Positions 55,200 to 64,000 of a stretch of DNA of 64,000 nt are shown one piece after another. The position numbers were made by a program, and so were the translations under genes. A model generated the notes under the pieces. That model was not told the DNA's origin. It did not search any database and was given only the letters and a program-made list of their open reading frames with translations. Source of the DNA: Diphasiastrum complanatum. Lineage: Eukaryota > Streptophyta > Lycopodiopsida > Lycopodiales > Lycopodiaceae. The stretch is from contig CM055111.1 in the NCBI GenBank assembly GCA_029204225.1, forward strand, positions 20,948,521 through 21,012,520, read 5' to 3'. Positions within the stretch are counted from its first letter, which is position 1, and each line of letters opens with the position of its first letter.

Positions 55200-56057
55200 G
55201 CACTACCAAGAGTCTAAACAGTCAGATTGTTATTGAATTTTGGATCGGACAGAAATCCTTTTATCAAAAGCTTAAAAGTTTTTGGTTGCATTGATTATGC
55301 TCAAATTCCAAATGGGCTAAGAAAAAAGCTAGATAATCTTTGTTGGTTATTCCACAATTAATTAAGCTTTATAACCTTGCAACACAAAAAATATCTGTGA
55401 GCATCGATGTCATCTTTCTTGAAGACCAATTTCGGAACCTTAAAGATAAAGACAAGATGTCAGCAAAAGAACCTTCAAATTCTACTAATGTAGAGGCTTC
55501 AACAATTCACTTGAATGACAATGAATCTGAGAAATAAGAACAAAGTTAGCAAGAGCAACCGCAACAATGTGAACTTGTCATTCCAAGAACATCCACAAGA
55601 ATCATAACTCCTCCAGCTAGATTCATAAACAAATCAGCACGCTACTTCATGCAAGAGTTTGCAACTTATCAAGAGGCAATGAAGCAATTGGATTCAAATC
55701 TTTGGAAAGAGGATATGGACAAGGATTATCAGCTTGTGATCAAGAAGTAGACTTGGATAGAAGTGCAACCACCACTTGCCAAACATGTCATTAATTGTAG
55801 GTGGGTTTTCAAAATTAAATTTAAATATGACATGAACATTAATAGAAAAAAAATCAGACTAGTGGAAAAAGAGTATTATCAAATACCAAATGTTGACTAT
55901 CTAGAAACTTTTAGTTTAGTAGTCAAACACTACCAGATTATTATTGTCATATGTTGTTGTAGAAAATCTAAAGATTAACCAAATGGATGTGTAGACAACT
56001 CTTTTCAATGGAGTCATTGAAGAAGACATCTACATGCACCAACCAAAAGGTTATGAA
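55200..56057 (+). pseudogene. Ty1/copia integrase end and RT start (plus)
   Basis: Plus-strand remnants with many stops: SLKVFGCIDYAQIPNGLRKK, the ISVSIDVIFLEDQFRNLKDK linker (55,340-55,537), VINCRWVFKIKFKYDMNINR and GVIEEDIYMHQPKGYE (56,010-56,057). It is the same subfamily as copia A. Cut by the TIR element at about 56,058. Confidence 0.82.
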
Positions 56058-56357
56058 GTTTTTTCTACCCATGATCCAACAAAAAGGTAGCACATGGTGT
56101 GCTACTCTTTTTATGCCACACATGATTTTTTATAAACAACAACTGTTGTTTGGTACATAGTTAAAAATTTGATCATCCATCAAATTTTAATTAAGTCCAT
56201 CACAAAACACTTTCTTATTCTTTAAAAATGTGTTTATTTTGATCATGGAAAAATGTTCATGAAGTTATTAAAGCTATGTTGGCATGCTAGCTTATGATTT
56301 TTTTTCTTTCAAAAAATTGTAACTTTAACTGTTTATAAATATATAAATAAATAAATA

Positions 56358-56410
<53 letters not shown>

Positions 56411-57038
56411 CCAAGTGATTTGTTTTTTGTGCAATCGATTTAACTAACATGCTAGTTTGCTAGTCGAGTTGGCTCCAAAAATTAAAATATTTAATTTTTT
56501 TTTTAATTGTAAAAAAACTATATAATTTTTTTTTTTGTATGTAAGCTAGCATGCCTGCGTTCTAGACTTTTGAACTCCAATATTTTTTCATAAAAAAATA
56601 AACCTTTATGTAAGAGGTAGGAGGACTTATCTAAGTGATATTTTTGATTATGGAGATATGTTCATGAAGCTCTAAAAACTAGCTAGCGCCTATTGAAATA
56701 ATTTCAAATTTTCTTTTGGAACTCTCAATGTGCTAACCAAATTGGCTCTAAAATAAAATAAAAAGTCTTAAATCCATTTATTTATTGTTTTTGAATTGTT
56801 TTGTAGGCTAGCATGTAGCCTTTACAACGTTATGAACATGTTTTCATAATAGAGATAAATCTATTTTTAAATGATAGTGACGTGTATCTTGATGGACCTA
56901 ATTAAAATCTGATGACTAGTATGATTTATAACTATGTATCAAAAGACTATCCTTATTTTTAAAAAATCATGTAATGGCATGAAACATTAATAACACACCA
57001 TGTGCTCCATTTTTGTTAAATCATGGGCAGAGAGAAAC
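56058..57038. mobile_element. TIR (MITE-like) DNA transposon, about 0.98 kb
   Basis: Left and right ends are long imperfect inverted repeats of about 200 bp: left 'agcacatggtgtg', 'acatgattttttataaa', 'attttaattaagtccatca'; right (complement) 'agcacatggtgtg', 'acatgattttttaaaaa', 'attttaattaggtccatca'. There is no transposase ORF. The exact outer ends and target duplication are not clear. Long TIRs without coding suggest a Mutator-like or foldback non-autonomous element. It interrupts the copia fragment. Confidence 0.8.
56361..56405. repeat. (TA)n microsatellite, about 22 units
   Basis: 45 bp of perfect TA repeat in the left half of the TIR element, preceded by a short ATAA run. Confidence 0.97.
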
Positions 57039-57542
57039 TCGCAAAACAGTTATTCGCACATGCAACACCTAATTTGCTAGCATGCTTCAACATTTCAAAG
57101 GAGCTATTAGCGCCTCCTACTATGCATGCTAGTTCGAACTACATAAGATGAACATGTAACAATTGAGAAGACATTTTTATGAGTCACAAATAGCAAGAAA
57201 ATGTAGCCTTCACATCCATGTTATGGATAAGCAGAATATTTGCTTGAGTGATCACCTATTTCGCGCATGCACACTTTGTTATTCGGGCTTGTTGACGACA
57301 AAAACATTGCAAATCTTTGGGTAGCAATGATGTGGCATTAGCAAGATACTAGGTATAACAAGTTGAACGTCTCAAGCATGATGAGTTAGCATGGTCTCAT
57401 CCACTATATTCGTGACCCTATTGTTGACGAAACATGTCATAAAAGAGAAATGTGTCACACCAAGTGGCCGTTCTGACATGAACTTCGATTTTCCAAAGAT
57501 TCTCAACACATCACCTAATTCCTCTTTTTTTGGTTTTAGACG

Positions 57543-58172
57543 GTGATTAGACTCACTAGTCTAACATGCTTCATACATATTGTTTATTTAAGGTGCAAGA
57601 CTCAATATGTTGCCCCACAACAAAGGCAAAATTTCCATTTCAATTTCGAAGGGCGGATGACAATTTACTTCATAGTCTTGAAGGGCTGTGACAATAAAGA
57701 TCATGAAGGATTGGCAACAAAATTGTTCACAATCCAAAGGCCAAGACTACAGCCCTTCAAAGTTGTAACAAACTTTACTATCCTTGAAGGGCATGCAATA
57801 TCACAATTCAAGACTCCAAAGTTTGGCCTTGATGAAAAGGTGCTTCAACTACATTCCCCAATATTATTAGCATACTCAAATATAATTCCCATTTTTTTTT
57901 TGCAATGTATTAGGAATGCAAAGAAAGCTCCGTATTTTACCAAGACAAAATACAATTTTATGAACCCATTGTTTCTTGGTTGTACTGTGTTTGTAGTAAG
58001 TATCCCATGTGTAATGCATATTTGTTATTCCTTTGTATTCTACATAAACCTCTTGTACATGCTCATGTTGCAACATCTATTGCATAAAAAACCCGCTAGA
58101 TGGCAAATGTCATATCGAGCACAACAAAATGGTGAAATGGAGAAACAATGGGGCTGGGATGCAATATTCTAG
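57543..58172 (+). other. 209-codon ORF of unknown status
   Basis: The longest frame in 57.04-58.44 kb. It begins MIRLTSLTCFIHIVYL and contains two hydrophobic stretches but no motif I recognise, with AT-rich non-coding-like composition. It may be spurious. The rest of 57,039-58,441 shows no gene or repeat. Confidence 0.2.
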
Positions 58173-58441
58173 CCTCCTGATATCGTTTTGGGGAAGGCCT
58201 TGACCCAAATCAAAAGCCATACATGATTTATGAGCCTCAAATACCAATTTCTGAGACTCTTGATATCATGTAGAGGAAGGCTCTAAATAGAGGGGATTTT
58301 GCCCTTTTCGGCCCCAGTGCTCAGGAAAATCTGCAAAGTATACCGACAAGTTTCTTGAAAAATCGATATTATTAAATATCTAAGGGTTTTTATACAAGCG
58401 TAACAACCTATTGAATTTTTTACAGTGTATTTATTTGAAAC

Positions 58442-58759
58442 TTAAAAAGCCACAATATCACACCTGTAATAGATGTGTAATGCATCTTTACTATTTTTAG
58501 ACGGTGAAGACATCAATTTGACTTGATTCAAAAGAACCTCCATTTGCTGATCTCTCATCTGATTACGATTATTCATGTCATTTAGTGCCGTACTCAACTG
58601 TTGACAAATCACCATATAAGATGGTGCACCTGGATTTGCAGCCCGATTAAAGTTTCTTCGACCATCACATAATAAGTGCATTACACTTTGTAAGGTACTC
58701 TTACTATTATTAAACATTAAACATACTATTATTAGTAGAACGTTGACTATTTTTAGCAA
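58442..58759 (-). other. 105-codon ORF with helical segment, unknown
   Basis: Minus frame with NPGAPSYMVICQQLSTALND and NQMRDQQMEVLLNQVKLM, possibly coiled coil. No family recognised. It may be a gag-like remnant. Confidence 0.2.
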
Positions 58760-58800
58760 AAAAAAACAAAAACAAAAAATTCAGGTGTTGTCATGGCAAG

Positions 58801-58899
58801 GGAAGGCCCCCGTCCGGGGGCCTTCCGCGCTTGGGAGGCGCCTCGGGCTGCCGACCTCGGGCGCGTCCAGGCGCTGAAGGCCCCCGGACAGGGGCCTTA
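58801..58899. repeat. GC-rich element with self-palindromic terminal repeats
   Basis: 58,801-58,826 is a 12/2/12 perfect palindrome (ggaaggcccccg-tc-cggggg..). A 22-bp copy of its core recurs at 58,877-58,898 in inverted orientation with one mismatch, and is itself palindromic. The 50-bp interior is about 75% GC, in sharp contrast to the AT-rich flanks. Confidence 0.85.
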
Positions 58900-59099
58900 C
58901 CCTATACATATAGACCTTTTTATGAGTAAAAGTCTTTAAAAGATCGAGAAGTTGTACATTATGCAAGATTTCTGAGGATAACTTAAAAGAGGTGTCCCAA
59001 GCACTGTGAATCGGCCCTATAGGCTAATACTCTTCGGCTCTTTGGGTTGAGGTTCGAAGCGGCTTGGGGGGTGGGCCAAATGATGAGAAAAGTTTCAAG

Positions 59100-59718
59100 G
59101 CCTAGCTACTAACTTAATATATTCTTGAGGCCTGACAGCAGGCAGCAACCCCCCCAAGGCTCACGGGTGGTGCCAGGGTCCCCCAAAGGGCCAATGGGGG
59201 GCCCCTTGTCCCCCCCCCCCTGCCACGGCATTGCCTCCCCTCCTTATTTTTCTTCGTTATTTTCTCTTCTTCATTGCAAAGGGCCGCAGCTGCCCTCTTC
59301 CTCCCCTCCTCCCCTCCTCCGCCATCGCCATCTCTCCCCCTCCACCCTTCCTCCCCTTCCCTTTTCTTTTTCTTGTTCCGATCCACATCATATTTTGCTC
59401 CATCTCATCTCACCCTCAGAGATCTGTTCTCAAATCTAGTAAAAATCGCTTCTGTTTGAGCTTTTTTCTGCTAGGGTTTGACAGTGCTAGGGTTTGTGCT
59501 GGTGTGCCTGTGCTGGCATTTGGTTTTTGCGGTGTTGGATCGTGTAAGTGTGGGTGGTGCTGTAGTTTGCAGATTGTGCAGTGCGTTAAGATCCGAGAGT
59601 GGCGGATCCAGTGGTTGACCCATGTTGGTGGAGTGCAGTAGCGGCAGTATAGGCGGAGCACTTTGCAGCGTTAGCAGCAGTGTTGAAAGCAGCAGGAGGG
59701 GATTAGAAGCGCTGGTAC
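59100..59718 (+). promoter_or_regulatory. Promoter/5' leader region of the BAT2-like gene
   Basis: GC-rich DNA with poly-C runs (11 C at 59,210-59,220) passes into a C/T-rich tract (59,222-59,440) typical of plant 5' leaders. An in-frame TAG at 59,704-59,706 closes the frame before the ATG. A leader intron is possible but not proven. The ORFs on both strands here are low-complexity artefacts. From 58,900 to 59,100 nothing specific is seen. Confidence 0.5.
59471..59495 (+). promoter_or_regulatory. Two telo-box motifs
   Basis: 'ctagggttt' occurs at 59,471 and 59,487, 16 bp apart. The complement AAACCCTA is the plant telo-box, common near the start of genes for translation and growth. Confidence 0.6.
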
Positions 59719-62700
59719 ATGGCCCGCAACTCAGGTGCCACAAAGTTTGCTTCTGTTAATCTTAACCAGTCTTATGGCAAGCAGCCCCAAGCAGCAGCCT
59801 CTCCCACCGCTCTTGGATTGGGCACCAGATCTCGCCTTCCAGGGACTACACATGGCGGTATGCTTCTCCTCACTCGCCCTACGCGGCCTCAGCCTGCAGG
59901 TCAGAAGAGCCTCAAGCTTTCTGTTCCCCGGCCTGTTAATTTGCCATCCCTTAGGCGAGAGCATTCTGGGAATGATCCAACAGTTTCACTTGTAGGTGGG
60001 TCTGCTGCCTCTGGCTGGACTAAACAGCAGCAAAGTTTTGAGGATATTTCAGGGGATTTTGTTTTGCAGACAAACGAAGCTTTTGCAGATGCTTCTGTTG
60101 CAGGGAAACCTAGTGGATCATCATGGGCTTTGTCTCAACAGTCAGCAACCCTAGATGGAGAACTGAGTCCTCAGCCACAGCAAACATCTGCTGGAAGAAA
60201 TGGAGTTTACGCTCCACCTGGAGCTCGGACTCAGCATGCCAATGCCACTCCATACTCATCTGAGGTTGCGCCTCCCACAGTAGCAGTAGAGAAGGCAGTT
60301 CTTCTGAGAGGTGAGGATTTTCCGACACTGCAGGCATCGATTCCACCTGCACCTGTGCAGCCTCAGCAAAGGCAGAAGGAGTTGCAGCAAAGGCAGCGAG
60401 ATAAGCAGAGAGAGCTGAAAGAAGAGCAAGAGAAACTGCAACAGTTGACACAGAAACATTCCGATGAAGATGCAGAAAAAATTCAGCAATCAACAGCACA
60501 ATTGCAGCCTGTCCTATCTTTGCTGCCACAGGCCAAGCACGATGAACTAAAAAAGTCACAAAATGAAGAGAAATTTTTTGAAGAAGCAGTTGGTCGTAGA
60601 GAAAAGCACCCATTCAGGGAGGGGGGAAGATCGTTGCCTTCAGGTCCTGCTCCATTACTCCGTCTGAACCACGTGTCCAACTGGGCAGATGATGAGAGAG
60701 ATATATCAACTGACTTCAAGTCACAGGAGGTTACAATCAAGCCACAAGAAGCTTCATTTTTAGACTGGATTGATCGAGATCCAGAGTCAAAGAGGTTGGG
60801 ACATGCGGATCAACTTGGCTTTAGGCGTCGTTTTCATACAGAGACGTCTACTGTAAACTTTGGCAGGAACGTCGACGTTAGGAAAGGTGTTACGAATGAA
60901 AAGGAAAATAATCAGGGTTGGGAACCAGTTCGCTTGAAGGAAGGAGGCTATAGTCAGGAAAATACTAGAGATATTAGCTTTGCAACAGAGAGAGATTTTT
61001 TGAAGGATAACGAGTTTGGAGGGGAAGGTGGTTATAGAAGAGTTTCAACATTTGGAAGAGAAAAGGTAAATGGTAAAAGCTCAGGTTTTGGAAGGGATGG
61101 AGGAGGGTTTACAAGGGATGAAGGTTTTGATAAAGCCCATACCTTTTCCAGGGATGAAGGGGTTGCGAGAGAAGGGAGTTTTGGCATGGATAGCGCTATG
61201 TCGGCAATAGACAATGGAGTAAACAGGGCGATGAGCCTCAACAAAGAGGTCTCTTATAAAGCAAATGGGCCTCATACAAAGGGCACGATCTACGATCGAG
61301 ATAGCCAAAGCCAAGGTGGAATGAATGGTTACCCAAATAGCAGAGCAATGGCCTTCGACAGGGAGATTTATGGAGGCGGAATGGGTAGCAAGGGTAGGGA
61401 TTTGAGAGAATCCTACATGGGAATGAATGGCCAAAACAAAGGCCCTAGGCTTGAGAGGGAAGGTGTTTTAAATAGAGATGGGTACAGAGACGGGTTCGGT
61501 GGGTGGTGGCCTGCTTGTGGTCGCGAGCCTCGAGATGGAAGCTTGATTTTCAGTAGGGCAGGTCAGAATGGGGATTTCAATGGGGGCAAAGCATTCAACA
61601 AATTCAGGAATGGAGGAGGTGGGGTTTTTCAAGAATTTGGAATAAGGAAGGCAGGAAGGGGTGATTCCCCCTTGGATAGTGGTAGGGGGAGAAGTGCGCG
61701 AAGCATGCTGAACTCTACTGACCCCTACACAAGAGCATTCACTGAGTTTGTTGGGCTGGACTACGGAGCTACGACATTGCTTGGATTAGAGATATCTGAC
61801 ACTAAAGGTCTCCGGAGAAAGAAAGAAGATGTTAAAGAACGTAACTTTCGTGACCTTGAACGTGAATCTTTTGAAGCAGAGCTTGAGAGAGTACAAAAGC
61901 TTCTTGAAGAAGATCGAATAAGGAAGATAGAGGAGCGAGAAAGGGCCATTGAACTTGAAAGGAAGGAGCAGGAAGATCGGGAGCACCTGGCGAAGGAAGA
62001 AGAAGAGAGACAGCATCGATTAGAAGAGGAGGCAAGAGAGGCTGCTGCAAAGGCAGAGCAAGAGGCTTTAGAAGCAGTACTGAAGGCAGAAGAAGTTCGA
62101 AGGGCTCGAGAAGAAGAAAAAAAACAGATAATTTTGGATGAGGAAAGAAGAAAAGAGAATGCAAGGCGCAAACTGCTGGAGCTTGAGGAAAGAATATCCA
62201 AACGAGAAGCAGATAACAAACAATATCAGGAAGAACAACTTCGGCAGCTGCACAGAGGTGATCACTTTCATGAAGCAAATACTCCGAAGGAGGTTGAAGG
62301 TTCAAGACTGATGGATACAATGGAGGAGGAAGTTTTCAAAGGGAAGATTTATTCTGTCGAGCAAGATGATGATGACCGGGCACCGTTGAGATCGGCCTCT
62401 TCTGAAAGACCCCTGTTGAAATTCAGGCCTTTGGACAGCGTGTCCTCTTCTCATATCAATTCTCTGGATGAATTGAATCAACAAGTTGAAGGGCTTGCTG
62501 TCTCCTTGCAATCAAGCGATATCAGAAGTAGTAACAACTTTGAATCAGATCAATCTCGAGCTTCATCTTGGAAAAGAGGACCGTTTGATAATGATGCTGG
62601 CACAGCTTTGACTGCTACAAGGCGGCCAGGTTCTCACGGTGACAGTATTGATTCTCGCCCTTCACTTCCTCACGATCACAGTGATCGAATCAGGAGATTT

Positions 62701-64000
62701 GATGACGCGGAACCTCCATCTGGAAGTTCTTATAGCTCTTCCAGTTTTCCTGGGGATAAGGTATTTGCAGAAAACTCTATAAGAAAAGATCGGACGGGAA
62801 GTTCTTATGAACGGCGGAAAAATTTAAACGATGACATGGGATCTCAAATAAAATATTCCAATGGTCACCTGAGATATTCAGATATGGAACGAGGTTCTGA
62901 GGGAACTTCCGAGAGCGATCGTCGAAACAAAGATAAGACAGTCAATTACCATTCTTGGGAAGGTCGCCCACCATCACCACTGTCCCCTCCATATTATTAT
63001 GGAACAGACTTAGTCGAGAATTCACCTTCCAGACGACTTAGGCAATCCCTACCAAAGCAACCACAGGTTCCTCCTCCGCCGTTGCAAGCATATCAGAAGC
63101 TGCCATTGCAAGCATACCAGAAGCCGTTTACAAAGGCTATTGGATATCATGTTGTGGATTGTTCTACTCAGGTGTATTATGAGACAAAAAAATACGGTGA
63201 GCAAGACATGATTTCAAGGGAGCACCATTACTTGAAAAGCAGTGAAATAGAAGACTTGAATCATCAGCCATATAACCCACAAGCAGATATGCAGTCGAGC
63301 CCAAGTGAGCAGGAAATTGATATACATCAGTCTCAGAAATTCCCTCATTCTTTGGCACACCAGTCAGAATCAAGTAATTCACTTGAGAATGATGCCCATC
63401 CTTCTATGCTTTATTCGAAACTTGAACCTATCGCAAAGCCTATGGTAGAGAGTCATAGGATAAGATCCGAAGAAGATAGTGGAGAAGAGGGGGATGAGGA
63501 AATGTTGGAAGATAGTGAGACAGCTGAGTATGATGAAGAGGAAGTGAGTTATGAAGAGAAAGGAGAATTTGAGGAAGAGGAAGAAGATGATGATGATGTT
63601 GAAGAGGAAAAGGTGATTGACTACCAGGAAGATGAAGATCAGGAGACTATCGATGGGGAGCTGAGCAGTGGAGAGGCAGAAAATAGCAAGAATAAAGTAC
63701 CCGGTATAGGTATGTCTGAGATTACAGCAGATCCCTTTGAAGCCACTGAAGTGCGGAATAGTGCTACCCTGAGTGCAGATGTGGTCACCAAAGAGGAACT
63801 GTTTGAGTCAATTGCAATTAAAGAGCAGAGCAAATTTGCTTCCTTGAATGACGACTTGCAATTGCACCATGTACAGGGAGAAGCAAGGCTTCCTGACAGC
63901 ATAGTAGGGGAGGTTCAACAACTTGGGGAGTCATCAGAGGTTTTAATGCAACCTAAGCTATTGCAAGAGCCTATGACATCCCCTTCATCAGCCTTCCCAC
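59719..64000 (+). CDS. BAT2-N-like large disordered protein, 5' part (At3g50370-like)
   Basis: One uninterrupted frame of 1,427 codons from ATG 59,719, open at the window edge; no stop and no needed intron. Residues about 66-79, KLSVPRPVNLPSLR, match the BAT2-type N-terminal motif. RGEDFPTLQA (about 197-206) is a second conserved plant motif. A short Gln/Lys coiled coil spans 217-247, LNHVSNWADDERD about 315-327, and a Gly/Arg/Asp-rich stretch with FGRD/FDR repeats 430-650. FVGLDYGA (677) and RRKKED follow, then a long charged coiled coil (about 716-848, SFEAELERVQKL onward), Ser-rich linkers, a duplicated LQAYQK (about 1,115-1,135) and an acidic block (1,252-1,315). In the Arabidopsis family, as I recall, members reach about 2,000 residues, so a third may lie beyond the edge. 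BAT2/PRRC2 proteins act in RNA biology. Function here is inferred, and MOS1 is a more distant plant relative. Confidence 0.88.
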   Translation, partial: MARNSGATKFASVNLNQSYGKQPQAAASPTALGLGTRSRLPGTTHGGMLLLTRPTRPQPAGQKSLKLSVPRPVNLPSLRREHSGNDPTVSLVGGSAASGWTKQQQSFEDISGDFVLQTNEAFADASVAGKPSGSSWALSQQSATLDGELSPQPQQTSAGRNGVYAPPGARTQHANATPYSSEVAPPTVAVEKAVLLRGEDFPTLQASIPPAPVQPQQRQKELQQRQRDKQRELKEEQEKLQQLTQKHSDEDAEKIQQSTAQLQPVLSLLPQAKHDELKKSQNEEKFFEEAVGRREKHPFREGGRSLPSGPAPLLRLNHVSNWADDERDISTDFKSQEVTIKPQEASFLDWIDRDPESKRLGHADQLGFRRRFHTETSTVNFGRNVDVRKGVTNEKENNQGWEPVRLKEGGYSQENTRDISFATERDFLKDNEFGGEGGYRRVSTFGREKVNGKSSGFGRDGGGFTRDEGFDKAHTFSRDEGVAREGSFGMDSAMSAIDNGVNRAMSLNKEVSYKANGPHTKGTIYDRDSQSQGGMNGYPNSRAMAFDREIYGGGMGSKGRDLRESYMGMNGQNKGPRLEREGVLNRDGYRDGFGGWWPACGREPRDGSLIFSRAGQNGDFNGGKAFNKFRNGGGGVFQEFGIRKAGRGDSPLDSGRGRSARSMLNSTDPYTRAFTEFVGLDYGATTLLGLEISDTKGLRRKKEDVKERNFRDLERESFEAELERVQKLLEEDRIRKIEERERAIELERKEQEDREHLAKEEEERQHRLEEEAREAAAKAEQEALEAVLKAEEVRRAREEEKKQIILDEERRKENARRKLLELEERISKREADNKQYQEEQLRQLHRGDHFHEANTPKEVEGSRLMDTMEEEVFKGKIYSVEQDDDDRAPLRSASSERPLLKFRPLDSVSSSHINSLDELNQQVEGLAVSLQSSDIRSSNNFESDQSRASSWKRGPFDNDAGTALTATRRPGSHGDSIDSRPSLPHDHSDRIRRFDDAEPPSGSSYSSSSFPGDKVFAENSIRKDRTGSSYERRKNLNDDMGSQIKYSNGHLRYSDMERGSEGTSESDRRNKDKTVNYHSWEGRPPSPLSPPYYYGTDLVENSPSRRLRQSLPKQPQVPPPPLQAYQKLPLQAYQKPFTKAIGYHVVDCSTQVYYETKKYGEQDMISREHHYLKSSEIEDLNHQPYNPQADMQSSPSEQEIDIHQSQKFPHSLAHQSESSNSLENDAHPSMLYSKLEPIAKPMVESHRIRSEEDSGEEGDEEMLEDSETAEYDEEEVSYEEKGEFEEEEEDDDDVEEEKVIDYQEDEDQETIDGELSSGEAENSKNKVPGIGMSEITADPFEATEVRNSATLSADVVTKEELFESIAIKEQSKFASLNDDLQLHHVQGEARLPDSIVGEVQQLGESSEVLMQPKLLQEPMTSPSSAFP

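Noticed and set aside
57543-58172. 209-codon ORF considered as a host membrane protein
   Set aside because: No recognised motif, AT-rich composition and no splice or promoter evidence; listed only at low confidence.
59046-59062. 'gaggttcgaagcggc' as a tRNA B box
   Set aside because: No A box or cloverleaf can be formed around it; no tRNA gene was seen anywhere in the window.
59114-59743. Several proline/serine-rich ORFs upstream of the BAT2-like gene
   Set aside because: Low-complexity leader sequence on both strands; the conserved protein starts at 59,719.
60110-62511. Long minus-strand ORFs (up to 167 codons)
   Set aside because: Antisense shadows of the biased codon usage in the BAT2-like coding region.

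Overview
The window is nuclear DNA of a land plant with a repeat-rich genome. The evidence is plant-type Ty1/copia and Ty3/gypsy LTR retrotransposons, primer-binding sites for tRNA-iMet and tRNA-Asp, plant GT/AG introns in one pseudogene, and a plant-type BAT2-N-like gene at the right edge. I cannot place the lineage (angiosperm, gymnosperm or fern) from sequence alone.

Positions 1-56 kb are a nested retrotransposon graveyard. No pol gene is intact; every one carries stops, frameshifts, deletions or insertions. In order: 1-2 kb, unassigned sequence with a 148-bp tandem duplication and a decayed zinc-knuckle ORF; 2-8.8 kb, minus-strand gypsy pol, an LTR-like block, gypsy gag and a gypsy LTR carrying a 243-bp pure (CT)n; 8.8-10.7 kb, plus-strand copy A of a TE-associated coiled-coil ORF; 10.7-12.9 kb, a minus-strand chromovirus-like gypsy lacking RT; 12.9-13.4 kb, a plus gypsy scrap; 13.4-16.7 kb, minus copia 'A'; 16.7-21.4 kb, a plus gypsy with LTR, PBS, a 24-bp leader minisatellite and broken pol; 21.4-23.3 kb, copy B of the coiled-coil ORF, inverted; 23.4-25.2 kb, plus copia 'B' (complete 5' LTR, PBS, gag); 25.2-27.5 kb, a second gag-like ORF family and a gypsy 3' LTR; 27.5-29.4 kb, a minus multi-exon pseudogene; 29.4-35.4 kb, a copia 3' end and minus element 'D' with two LTRs and a leader minisatellite; 35.4-53.4 kb, minus copia 'C', split inside its protease by about 12 kb of other fragments (copia integrase, a gypsy gag-pol, a third gag-like ORF); 53.4-56.06 kb, more copia fragments with two recent tandem duplications.

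Positions 56.06-57.04 kb hold a 0.98-kb element with long terminal inverted repeats (TIRs). Positions 57.04-58.8 kb are mostly featureless. A 98-bp GC-rich double palindrome lies at 58.80-58.90 kb.

The one convincing host gene starts at 59,719 (plus strand). An uninterrupted 1,427-codon open frame runs off the right edge, preceded by a pyrimidine-rich leader with two telo-box motifs. It resembles the large plant proteins with a BAT2-type N-terminus (Arabidopsis At3g50370-like).

I did not find a new autonomous system. The most unusual signals are the 24-bp leader minisatellite shared by two diverged elements, the LTR-embedded microsatellite expansion, the non-TG/CA LTR termini of copia C, the self-palindromic terminal repeats at 58.8 kb, and the recurring uncharacterised TE-associated ORF families.
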